Positions 1 to 5,758 of a stretch of DNA of 8,458 nt are shown here, one piece after another (the first letter of the stretch is position 1; every line of letters begins with the position of its first letter). Origin of the DNA: Patescibacteria group bacterium (GTDB lineage: Bacteria > Patescibacteriota > Microgenomatia > UBA1406 > GWC2-37-13). A program made the position numbers and the translations under genes. The stretch covers positions 1 through 8,458 of the forward strand of contig CALRFM010000042.1 of the NCBI GenBank assembly GCA_943356515.1, read 5' to 3'. The notes below the pieces were generated by a model, which worked only from the letters and a program-made list of their open reading frames with translations, made no database searches and was not told the origin of the DNA.

Positions 1-617
1 GTCGGCACCGACGATGGCATCGATGGCATCGGCGTCGGTGCCCCAGTGACGGTTGGTGTCGGAGTGATGATTGAAGTTGTGTATTTCTGGAATGTTATTG
101 CGTCAAAGTTAGCAGCACCTCCTTGAACATATAACCGTATTTCAGCAGAGTGTGCAGCTGCTGGTGCTTGGGCTATAAAATAAACTGGGCTCCAGTTGGT
201 GGTGATCACGATACCATCGTTGTTGTTGGTGGGAGCAGTAGAAAGCTGCACGCCGCTTGCATCGGTGCTGCCATACCAAGCGATACGAATATAAGCACTA
301 TCGGGGATATTGGCACTATCCAGTTTTATGGCCCCAGAAATATGGTATTGTTGATCGCCGGCAATATTGACTATGTGCTGATCAATACCACGAGAACTTG
401 CTCCTTCATATGTTATTTTTGCCGATGTGCTTGCCTCATAAAAATCTGCACTATCAATAGTAAACATCACTGAAGTACTGTAGGCATTTATCCAACTTCC
501 ATCATTTCCTGATTCAAACGAGCCATTGGTCAGCTCAGCGCCATATATAGAAGAAGGCACTACAATAAGAAAGAAGAAAGCACTCATTATGTATGAACGT
601 ACGCACCATAAGCTCAT
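1..617 (-). CDS. Secreted jelly-roll/CBM-like protein with Pro/Thr-rich tail (partial, C-terminus off window)
   Basis: The reading frame is open from an ATG at 617 to the left edge, giving 205 complete codons. Residues 1-27 look like a signal peptide: an Arg at 7, a hydrophobic FFFLIVV core and a likely cut after YGA. The mature part begins ELTNGSFESG and contains a following Trp. Together with a beta-rich, Asn/Ser/Thr-rich body ending near FDAITFQKY, this resembles the CBM4/9-type carbohydrate-binding jelly roll found on many secreted proteins. From about residue 180 the protein becomes a Pro/Thr/Ser linker (ITPTPTVTGAPTP), so another domain probably follows outside the window. The start at 617 is preferred to the internal ATG at 587 because only the longer form has the basic residue before the hydrophobic core, and a -10 box sits 7 nt upstream. 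It lies just downstream of, and in frame with, the M23 hydrolase gene, with one TGA between them. A role in cell-surface or glycan binding is inference; the ligand is unknown. Confidence 0.7.
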   Translation of the reverse strand, partial: MSLWCVRSYIMSAFFFLIVVPSSIYGAELTNGSFESGNDGSWINAYSTSVMFTIDSADFYEASTSAKITYEGASSRGIDQHIVNIAGDQQYHISGAIKLDSANIPDSAYIRIAWYGSTDASGVQLSTAPTNNNDGIVITTNWSPVYFIAQAPAAAHSAEIRLYVQGGAANFDAITFQKYTTSIITPTPTVTGAPTPMPSMPSSVP

Positions 618-624
618 ATATATG

Positions 625-653
625 TTTATACATCATTGTGCATAGACATGCAA
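625..653 (-). promoter_or_regulatory. Candidate promoter of the jelly-roll gene
   Basis: On the minus strand TTGCAT (653-648) is followed after 17 nt by TATAAA (630-625), which ends 7 nt before the ATG at 617. The predicted transcription start falls on or next to the ATG, which suggests a leaderless mRNA. No Shine-Dalgarno sequence is seen. The promoter overlaps the 3' end of the upstream M23 gene. The -35 match is only partial. Confidence 0.45.
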
Positions 654-1790
654 GTAGTATGTCGAGATATTACTCTCTTTATGAGTAACCCTAACATAGG
701 AAAGCGTGCATCCATTAAATCCAGCATAACTACCAGAATAGAGTTGCCCATCTGCAACAGAGTAGACACTGCTCGATGAGCCCGATATATCTATACCGTT
801 GTGAAAGCCATACCAACCATACGTACGCACAAACCACGTATTTCCATAACCTTGATGAAGCTGAATTGTGGGAGATAAAGGCCAATCCCAAGAGCCAGAT
901 GGATTAAACGCATCCCCATTTGAATCATTTGAGCTATCTACAGATTTAAGTTTGGAAAAGGGATCTACTTCACTACTACCTTCTTTTACAATAAAATGTA
1001 AATGGGTTCCTGAAGAATTACATGATTGACCTTGTATAACTGTTGCGATAGTATCGCCTTTAGATATACTACGCAAGAGGCTTTCTGTACCTGCGCCAGA
1101 GACGATATTTTTAATTGCAGAATATTCAGCTTTTGCTTGTGAAAGGAGTTGTTGATATGTGTATTCATCATTTTTTGTTATAGAAAGTAAGTTTGCTTTT
1201 GCAGCTTGTTGTGCGATGAGTGAATCTTGTTGCACATCTAAGCTCAGCTTCAAAGCATCCAACTCTTCAATTTTGCGTTCTCTTAAATCTTTTTGTTCTT
1301 CAAAATTGGTTTTAGCACCCATTACTTGCATCAGGGCTTTCTGATTTTGAGCGCGCGCTATCTGATAGTATTTGAGTCTATTGGTAAGCATAGATGCATT
1401 GGTGCTATCTATAATAATATCTACCAGCGAGGCTTTTCTGTTTTTATAACTTGCCGTAATGCGCTCTATGAGTGATTTTGACAACTGGTCAAGCGATGAA
1501 TCTAAGCTACTTATTCGGGTACCCAATACTTTTATCTCTTTTTCAGCTTTTACAATTTTTTCTCCAGTTTCTTCTATTTGGAGTGTTGTTATATACTCCT
1601 GAGTTTTCATATATTCAATTTGCGAAGAAAGGGTGTCTTTTTCAGACTTGAGCTGATTGAGCTTTGTTTCATATTCTTGAATCTTATTTTCAAGATCGCT
1701 TTTCTGATCTGCGATTAAATAGGTGGGTTTTAGAAGAAGTACCCCTCCGAGAAAAAGGAATACAATAAGATAATTATGGAGTAACTTCAT
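633..1790 (-). CDS. Secreted coiled-coil M23/LytM-type peptidoglycan hydrolase, catalytic domain apparently circularly permuted
   Basis: A 385-aa protein with an N-terminal signal peptide (residues 1-27, hydrophobic LIVFLFLGGVLLL). Two long heptad-like coiled-coil stretches follow (about 28-110 and 155-225), separated by a segment with SYKNRKASLVDIIIDS, as in PcsB/CwlO/EnvC-type hydrolases activated by FtsEX. All M23 metallopeptidase motifs are visible but in swapped order. The usually C-terminal GTHLHF motif (His263, His265) comes first. The usually N-terminal HNGID (His330, Asp334), with the ADG turn after it, comes next. The central YYLH motif (His381) ends the protein. M23 enzymes cut peptide cross-links in the wall using a zinc held by the HxxxD and HxH residues, all of which are present. 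The gene sits directly downstream of ftsX, which makes it the likely FtsEX-controlled septal hydrolase. It ends in TGA. The coiled-coil/M23 assignment is strong; the permutation is read from motif order. Confidence 0.85.
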   Translation of the reverse strand: MKLLHNYLIVFLFLGGVLLLKPTYLIADQKSDLENKIQEYETKLNQLKSEKDTLSSQIEYMKTQEYITTLQIEETGEKIVKAEKEIKVLGTRISSLDSSLDQLSKSLIERITASYKNRKASLVDIIIDSTNASMLTNRLKYYQIARAQNQKALMQVMGAKTNFEEQKDLRERKIEELDALKLSLDVQQDSLIAQQAAKANLLSITKNDEYTYQQLLSQAKAEYSAIKNIVSGAGTESLLRSISKGDTIATVIQGQSCNSSGTHLHFIVKEGSSEVDPFSKLKSVDSSNDSNGDAFNPSGSWDWPLSPTIQLHQGYGNTWFVRTYGWYGFHNGIDISGSSSSVYSVADGQLYSGSYAGFNGCTLSYVRVTHKESNISTYYLHVYAQ

Positions 1791-1796
1791 GTGTCT

Positions 1797-1802
1797 ATTC
1801 TA
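1797..1802 (-). promoter_or_regulatory. -10 box of the M23 hydrolase gene
   Basis: TAGAAT (5 of 6 to TATAAT) on the minus strand ends 6 nt before the ATG at 1790. Transcription would start at about the start codon. No Shine-Dalgarno sequence is present in the short gap after ftsX, so the gene is probably transcribed from its own leaderless promoter as well as by read-through from ftsEX. No convincing -35 is seen. Confidence 0.45.
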
Positions 1803-1805
1803 TAT

Positions 1806-2696
1806 TTACAAATATCTATTTGTAGCAGCGTAACTCGATATTAGGGTAATAAAGAGGCTAAAGATTGCGGTAACACCCAGAGTAAAGAGTATAAAGGCAA
1901 GGTTGAATGGCCATACTTGCAGCGCAATTGAGTTTATAAAAATAGTTAACTCAGGTATTCCAGCAAAAAAGCTGGTAAGAACTGCATTTAATGTAAGCAT
2001 GGTGCCTATGAGAATGGCATTTGCCGCGACCGCTGCAATAATGCCAAGTGTCACGCTTTCATTTACAAATGGAGCACGGATATAATTATTAGTAGCGCCC
2101 AGAAGTTTCAATACTTGAATCTCATCTCGCTTAAGAGCAATTTTAAACGATAGGGTAGTGGTGAGAACAATAATAGACATAAACATAAGATACGCAAAGA
2201 AGAATGATGCAGTTTTTCGGATGGTTGAGGTGAGATTTAATAAATTATTTATAATGTCTTTCTGATATTGCACCTCGTCAACCCCTGGCATGCCACTTAC
2301 TAATTCTGCAATTTCTGGCAAATATTCTGGTTTCACGGCATCTATCTCGAGTGATGCAGGAAGAATATCTGGAGACGTCATCTCAAGGAGAAGGGGATCG
2401 TTTTCAGTGAATTCTTTGTATATTTTATATGCCTCATCTTGAGATATATACGTTATCTCGGTTGCTTTATTTGTTGCTTCAACCTTATCTCGAATAGCAA
2501 AAATATCTTCTTCTAGAGTTTTAACTTGAAAATAGACTATAACACGAGGCCTTGTTTCAACATAATGTAATAGTCCTTGCAAAAAAGTAAGGGTGACAAA
2601 AATACCCCCTGAAAGAAGGAGGGTGAAAAATAATACAGAAAGAGCAGCAAATGTCTGATACGGTGTTCTGCGAAGCGATGTCAGGATAGTGTTCAC
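1806..2696 (-). CDS. ftsX: Cell-division ABC transporter permease FtsX
   Basis: A 296-aa membrane protein, close to the usual FtsX length of about 300. Layout: a short cytoplasmic start, TM1 at about 19-42, a large extracytoplasmic domain (about 43-165), then TM2 (about 165-188), TM3 (about 212-236) and TM4 (about 262-288). Characteristic pieces are RPRVIVYFQ after TM1, SGMPGVDEVQYQ before TM2, and KRDEIQVLKLLGAT between TM2 and TM3. FtsX pairs with FtsE and passes ATP-driven motion through its outer loop to a coiled-coil wall hydrolase during division. The start is GTG, forming a GTGA overlap with the ftsE stop, and it is served by a strong Shine-Dalgarno inside ftsE, so the two are translationally coupled. 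The M23 hydrolase gene begins 15 nt downstream. The gene ends in TAA within an inverted repeat. Confidence 0.93.
   Translation of the reverse strand: MNTILTSLRRTPYQTFAALSVLFFTLLLSGGIFVTLTFLQGLLHYVETRPRVIVYFQVKTLEEDIFAIRDKVEATNKATEITYISQDEAYKIYKEFTENDPLLLEMTSPDILPASLEIDAVKPEYLPEIAELVSGMPGVDEVQYQKDIINNLLNLTSTIRKTASFFFAYLMFMSIIVLTTTLSFKIALKRDEIQVLKLLGATNNYIRAPFVNESVTLGIIAAVAANAILIGTMLTLNAVLTSFFAGIPELTIFINSIALQVWPFNLAFILFTLGVTAIFSLFITLISSYAATNRYL
1807..1824. repeat. 18-bp inverted repeat upstream of the M23 promoter
   Basis: TACAAATA and TATTTGTA are exact 8-bp inverted copies separated by 2 nt. The site covers the last codons and stop of ftsX and lies 4 nt upstream of the -10 box of the M23 gene, where a regulator or RNA polymerase would bind. 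The 2-nt loop makes an RNA hairpin unlikely, so if functional it is more likely a DNA operator. An AT-rich repeat of this size can arise by chance in 8 kb. Confidence 0.3.
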
Positions 2697-3370
2697 TGTT
2701 TGTATCCTCCTTTCTTATTATCTTTGGTTATACGTCCGTCTTTAAGTACCAGTACTCGCCTGCGCATGCTATTTACAATATCGGTATTATGGGTAGCAAA
2801 AAGAATCGTTTTACTCTTCCCCAGTTTTTTGAATATATTCATTATATCCCAAGCTGTTTTTGGGTCTAAGTTTCCGGTGGGCTCATCGGCAAGTATTATT
2901 TTCCTATTGCCCACAATAGCACGCGCTATTGCTACTCTTTGTAGTTCGCCTGCAGATAATTGTGCGGGAAAGAGCATTTTTTTATTAGATATGCCAGTCA
3001 AACTAAGTGCTTCTTCTACTTGTTTGCGAATCTCGTTTTCTGGATATCCTTTTATTTCCATACTAATTGCAATGTTTTCAAAAACACTATCATCGGCAAG
3101 TATTTTAAAGTCTTGAAATACCACGCCAATTTTTTGTCGAAGCTCTGCGACCTTATTGAATTTCTTGCTTGAAAATTCTATATCATCTATGGTAACTACT
3201 CCTTCAGTGGGAATAAGATCGTGGAGTATGAGTCGAAGAATCGTCGTTTTACCAGCGCCAGACGGGCCAACCAGGTACACAAATTCATTATCTTCTATCT
3301 CAAATGTTGCGTCTTCAAGCGCTACATTTCCAAGGGGGTACCGAACTGAAACATTTTGGAATGAAATCAT
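2693..3370 (-). CDS. ftsE: Cell-division ATP-binding protein FtsE
   Basis: A 225-aa ABC ATPase, the typical FtsE size when started at the ATG at 3370. The frame stays open upstream to a TTG at 3394, but those 8 extra residues are not FtsE-like and would cover the promoter. Motifs in order: Walker A GPSGAGKTT (35-43, Lys41), the Q-loop in VVFQDFKIL, signature LSAGELQRVAIARAIV (138-153), Walker B IILADEPTGNLD (158-169) and H-loop ATHN (His194). The signature reads LSAGE rather than the commoner LSGGE. It hydrolyses ATP on the inner face of the membrane and works with FtsX to activate septal wall hydrolysis. Its stop TGA overlaps the ftsX GTG. A good promoter lies immediately upstream. Confidence 0.95.
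   Translation of the reverse strand: MISFQNVSVRYPLGNVALEDATFEIEDNEFVYLVGPSGAGKTTILRLILHDLIPTEGVVTIDDIEFSSKKFNKVAELRQKIGVVFQDFKILADDSVFENIAISMEIKGYPENEIRKQVEEALSLTGISNKKMLFPAQLSAGELQRVAIARAIVGNRKIILADEPTGNLDPKTAWDIMNIFKKLGKSKTILFATHNTDIVNSMRRRVLVLKDGRITKDNKKGGYKQ
2706..2713 (-). promoter_or_regulatory. Canonical Shine-Dalgarno site for ftsX
   Basis: AAAGGAGG on the minus strand lies 9 nt before the GTG start of ftsX, inside the final ftsE codons for Lys-Gly-Gly. It decides the GTG start at 2696. It is the only clear Shine-Dalgarno in the window and fits the overlapping ftsE-ftsX junction, where no promoter could sit. Confidence 0.85.
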
Positions 3371-3377
3371 GAAATCA

Positions 3378-3406
3378 AGTATAACTGCAATCAAAGAACA
3401 TGTCTA
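3378..3406 (-). promoter_or_regulatory. Promoter of ftsEX
   Basis: This is the best sigma70-type promoter in the window. TAGACA (3406-3401, 5 of 6 to TTGACA), a 17-nt spacer and TATACT (3383-3378, 5 of 6 to TATAAT) lie on the minus strand. The -10 ends 7 nt before the ATG at 3370, so a leaderless ftsE message is predicted. The -35 element shares its first three bases with the TAG stop codon of the gene upstream. Confidence 0.65.
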
Positions 3407-3877
3407 TTTCACTACTTCTATATAGCCTACATCCATGAGCCAGCCAGCTTTTTCTGCATTGAATGTTTGGCCATTTACTTTCACTTTTTTTCCAATAAAT
3501 TCAGTAAGATCAACGGTAGTTGAAGTAAGATATACAAATTGAGATTGGCCACCTTTTCGTTCCAAATGAAAGCTTCCTTCGCCTTCAAAGCCACCCTCTT
3601 GCAACGTGCCTTCTACTTCGTCGGGAAATGCTTCTTTGTCTACAATTCCAGCCGATGTTTTTGCCCCAGATGCATCTACTGTTTCTACGTTCTTTTTTGA
3701 GTTTGAAGATAAGCCTGTGCCACCAGTCAGCATTTGAATGCCAAAACCAGTGAGGGTGCCCAAAAGAAGTGCAGCTACAATAACGCCAGTGAGCAGAAAC
3801 CAAGGATTCTTACTATTACTTATCTGATGGTCTAACGTATGAAGAAGATGAGTGGGCTGTTTTTTGTTCGGTTCCAT
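3404..3877 (-). CDS. Small membrane-anchored protein with extracytoplasmic beta domain, unknown function
   Basis: A 157-aa protein from the ATG at 3877. An ATG four codons upstream (3889) is also in frame, but it overlaps the -10 box TATGCT. The first 23 residues are polar and basic. One hydrophobic segment (26-47, WFLLTGVIVAALLLGTLTGF) should anchor the protein in the membrane. A low-complexity stretch follows, and the C-terminal 70 residues look beta-rich (EGTLQEGG, FVYLTSTTVDL, IGKKVKVNGQTF, AGWLMDVGYIEV). That pattern recalls a small OB-like barrel and resembles hypothetical proteins of Patescibacteria as I remember them. Its place between prfB and ftsE suggests a part in envelope or division work, but this is only context. 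It ends in TAG, inside the ftsE promoter. Confidence 0.75.
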   Translation of the reverse strand: MEPNKKQPTHLLHTLDHQISNSKNPWFLLTGVIVAALLLGTLTGFGIQMLTGGTGLSSNSKKNVETVDASGAKTSAGIVDKEAFPDEVEGTLQEGGFEGEGSFHLERKGGQSQFVYLTSTTVDLTEFIGKKVKVNGQTFNAEKAGWLMDVGYIEVVK

Positions 3878-3884
3878 ATCGTTT

Positions 3885-3890
3885 AGCATA
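3885..3890 (-). promoter_or_regulatory. -10 box of the small membrane protein gene
   Basis: TATGCT on the minus strand ends 7 nt before the ATG at 3877 and overlaps the alternative ATG at 3889. This favours the downstream start and a leaderless message. There is no clear -35 and no Shine-Dalgarno sequence. Confidence 0.35.
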
Positions 3891-3917
3891 GCATATGTGA
3901 GTAAAAATTTCCAGATA

Positions 3918-4937
3918 TTACTCTTTGGTCTGTTTTATAAATGCTTGTATAAATTCTTCAATATTACCGTCAAGCACTGCTTCGGCTTGGTTATCTTCGT
4001 GTCCAGTTCTTAGGTCTTTGACTAATTTGTAAGGATGGAGCACGTACGACCTGATTTGTTTCCCCCAGGTTGCAGTTGTATCTTTTTTATATGTATCAAT
4101 ATTTTTTTCTCGTTTTAGTTCTTCAAGTTCCCATAATTGTCCACGTAAGAGTTGAAGTGCTGTTTCCCTGTTTTGTAACTGTGATCTTTCTTTTTGACAG
4201 GTTACCGTAATACCGGTTGGTTTGTGAATAAGTCGTACTGCAGTAGAAACTTTATTTACATTTTGTCCACCAGCGCCACCAGATCTAAAAAACTGCCAGT
4301 CAATTTCTTCATCTTTTACCTCAATCTCTTTTGCTTCAATGATGGGAAGTACTTCAACAAGTGAAAACGATGTTTGTCTTAGCTTATCTGCATTAAATGG
4401 AGATTGTCTTACCAGTCGGTGAACTCCAGCCTCGGCCTTAAGAAGTCCGTAAGCATACGAACCATGCACATTTATTATGGTGCTTTTTACCCCAGCTTCT
4501 TCACCGGGAACCATATCTACTTCTTCCCATTCCCAACCTTTTGACTCAAAGTATCTCGTGTACATTCGAAAGAGCATTGCAGTCCAATCCATGGCTTCTG
4601 TGCCCCCTTGACCGGCATGAATGCCAAATATAGCTTCACCTTTGTCATATTTACCAGAAAGGAACAGCTGAATCTCGTATGTATCTATAAGTTTTTTTGC
4701 CTCTGCATATTCACCTTCTACAAGGAGAAGCTCCATCATTTCCAGATCATCAATCTCTTGCTTCATATCGTTTATTCGCTTCATAATAACACCAGCTGCC
4801 TCGTGGTCATTCCAAAAGTTTTGTTCATAGGTACGCGCTTCAAGCGATTGAACCTCTGTTTTTTTCTCAGCCGAGTTGACTCGTTTGCTGATTTGTGCAA
4901 AGGTCTCTTTCAATGTGTCGATTTCTTGGTCATCCAT
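3918..4937 (-). CDS. prfB: Peptide chain release factor 2 (RF2)
   Basis: A 339-aa class I release factor ending translation at UGA and UAA. An N-terminal helical domain with NFWNDHEAA (about residues 40-48) is followed by HAGQGGTEAMDW. The stop-codon reading tripeptide SPF (179-181) identifies RF2 rather than RF1 (PAT). The catalytic GGQ (223-225) sits in SGGAGGQNVNKV, and the C-terminus reads LRTGHEDNQAEAVLDGN. The frame is continuous from the ATG at 4937: there is no in-frame TGA or CTT-TGA-C at the place where many bacteria have the autoregulatory +1 frameshift, so the N-terminus is a few residues shorter than E. coli RF2. Its presence argues that UGA is a stop codon here, unlike in Gracilibacteria and Absconditabacteria. 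It heads the minus-strand division cluster, the same neighbourhood with ftsEX seen in many bacteria. Confidence 0.96.
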   Translation of the reverse strand: MDDQEIDTLKETFAQISKRVNSAEKKTEVQSLEARTYEQNFWNDHEAAGVIMKRINDMKQEIDDLEMMELLLVEGEYAEAKKLIDTYEIQLFLSGKYDKGEAIFGIHAGQGGTEAMDWTAMLFRMYTRYFESKGWEWEEVDMVPGEEAGVKSTIINVHGSYAYGLLKAEAGVHRLVRQSPFNADKLRQTSFSLVEVLPIIEAKEIEVKDEEIDWQFFRSGGAGGQNVNKVSTAVRLIHKPTGITVTCQKERSQLQNRETALQLLRGQLWELEELKREKNIDTYKKDTTATWGKQIRSYVLHPYKLVKDLRTGHEDNQAEAVLDGNIEEFIQAFIKQTKE

Positions 4938-4945
4938 AGTAGTTG

Positions 4946-4951
4946 ATCATA
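4946..4951 (-). promoter_or_regulatory. -10 box of prfB
   Basis: TATGAT on the minus strand ends 8 nt before the ATG at 4937. The leader would be one base or none. No -35 or Shine-Dalgarno sequence is seen. It lies back to back with the promoter of the interrupted cupin gene. Confidence 0.35.
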
Positions 4952-4996
4952 TCTTACCATAAGAAGGAAATCTGGTGGCTTGATGGGAGCAAAATT

Positions 4997-5005
4997 TGAT
5001 ATACT
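4997..5005 (+). promoter_or_regulatory. Extended -10 promoter of the cupin gene
   Basis: TGATATACT matches the extended -10 form TGnTATAAT with one mismatch. The hexamer TATACT (5000-5005) ends 6 nt before the ATG at 5012, so a leaderless transcript is predicted. No well-spaced -35 is seen, as is usual with extended -10 promoters. It diverges from the prfB promoter. Confidence 0.5.
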
Positions 5006-5011
5006 CACATT

Positions 5012-5359
5012 ATGTTTTCAAAGAAAAATATAAAGGACATTCCAGTTGAGGAGACTCCTCACGCAACTGGCTCACGAAAATTACTTGCAGGAAAAACTGA
5101 CACAAGTTCTACATACTTTGAAGCAATGACTTATGGTTATCTTCCATCAAATAAAAAATGAGCTCTCCATAAGCACGACAACATTGTTGAAATCTGCTTA
5201 GTTGTTAAAGGAAATGGAATTATCAGAGATAACAATGGAGAGACAGAAAAATTTGAACCAGGAGACCGCTTTATCTTTCCCGCAAATACAGAACATGAAT
5301 TGGAAAACACGTCAAATGATATCTCAGAATTTTACTTTATAAGAATTCAAAATAAATGA
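5012..5359 (+). pseudogene. Small cupin protein gene interrupted by one in-frame TGA
   Basis: The frame from the ATG at 5012 encodes 49 residues (start MFSKKNIKDIPVEE), then TGA at 5159-5161, then 65 more codons in the same frame to TGA at 5357-5359. The second part holds the cupin signature: HKHDNIVEI (His53, His55, Glu60 as metal ligands), GNG, then EPGDRF, FPANTEHE with His95. A single-domain cupin of about 115 aa is a normal size. The TGA falls two residues before the metal-binding HxH, where related proteins, as I recall them, often carry an aromatic residue such as Trp, so a TGG-to-TGA change is plausible. No frameshift accompanies it, so the lesion is young, a sequencing error, or tolerated by readthrough. 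Promoter and start look intact. The substrate is unknown. Confidence 0.7.
5170..5200 (+). other. Stem-loop just downstream of the in-frame TGA of the cupin gene
   Basis: TAAGCA (5170-5175) pairs with TGCTTA (5195-5200). Inside, GA (5177-5178) pairs with TC (5193-5194), and CAAC (5179-5182) pairs with GTTG (5186-5189) around an ATT loop. The structure starts 8 nt after the TGA, within the cupin coding sequence. Structures at this distance can stimulate readthrough or act as bacterial SECIS elements, but it lacks a classical SECIS loop and may be coincidental. Confidence 0.3.
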
Positions 5360-5396
5360 TAGGTTCTTTACGAATTCATTTGGAAGAGTGCATCTA

Positions 5397-5438
5397 CTAA
5401 GCTCAGTGCAATTTAGTTAAAGAATCTCTTAGTTTTTT
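5397..5438 (+). terminator. Weak candidate terminator after the cupin gene
   Basis: CTAAG (5397-5401) can pair with CTTAG (5428-5432), which is followed at once by six T residues (5433-5438). The alternative inner hairpin AAGA-ATC-TCTT ends next to the same T run. The site lies between the converging cupin and 83-aa genes, where a terminator is expected. The stems are short and AT-rich, so support is weak. Confidence 0.3.
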
Positions 5439-5440
5439 GA

Positions 5441-5692
5441 TTAATTAACAGCAGTAAATATCCAAGGTTTAGTAAAATTATCTGTCTCTTCTGCTTTAAC
5501 TACACCTTTTCCTTCTAATAAAAGCTCGTCAATTAGATGATGATTTAATTTATTCAATTCAAAGTTTTTAGATGAAAAGACTACATAGGAACAACTAGCA
5601 TATTTCTTTAACACGCGAGGTTGTGTTATAAGAAAATTTGCAAGTTTGTCGGAGAGATCTATATTTAGCTTGGTCTGTTGAGCTTTACTCAT
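5441..5692 (-). CDS. Small hypothetical protein, DUF5647-like
   Basis: An 83-aa soluble protein starting MSKAQQTKLNIDLSDKLA. It has no signal peptide or membrane segment. The pattern LxxFLITQPRVLKKY, SYVVFSSK, ELNKLNHHLIDELLLEGK and VVKAEET, ending PWIF, resembles from memory a small uncharacterised family (DUF5647) of bacteria and archaea often found near toxin-antitoxin-like genes. The function is not known. It ends in TAA and lies 66 nt downstream of the 131-aa gene on the same strand, with its own TATAAT 5 nt before the ATG. Both genes are more AT-rich than the flanking division and replication genes, which suggests an acquired pair. Confidence 0.7.
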   Translation of the reverse strand: MSKAQQTKLNIDLSDKLANFLITQPRVLKKYASCSYVVFSSKNFELNKLNHHLIDELLLEGKGVVKAEETDNFTKPWIFTAVN

Positions 5693-5697
5693 ATATT

Positions 5698-5703
5698 ATT
5701 ATA
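5698..5703 (-). promoter_or_regulatory. Consensus -10 box of the 83-aa gene
   Basis: A perfect TATAAT on the minus strand ends 5 nt before the ATG at 5692. It indicates a separate, probably leaderless transcript for this gene. The surrounding bases are so AT-rich that a chance match is possible, and no -35 is recognised. Confidence 0.4.
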
Positions 5704-5758
5704 GTATATAACATTGATAAGAATAATGTAATAAGCAATCAAATAAAATATTAAAATG

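Noticed and set aside
1..70. GGC/GTC-rich imperfect repeats as a minisatellite
   Set aside because: They are explained as codons of the Pro/Thr/Ser linker of the minus-strand secreted protein.
150..473. Plus-strand 107-aa ORF
   Set aside because: It is antisense to the jelly-roll gene, which has a signal peptide, promoter, coherent fold-like composition and a linker; the plus-strand product looks like a shadow.
2700..3425. Plus-strand ORFs of 138, 70 and 89 aa
   Set aside because: All lie antisense to ftsE, whose ABC motifs are unmistakable.
5012..5359. UGA reassigned as Gly or Trp (Gracilibacteria/Absconditabacteria- or Mycoplasma-like code)
   Set aside because: RF2 is encoded, ftsE and the M23 gene end in TGA, the cupin frame itself ends in TGA, and TGG is used for Trp throughout.
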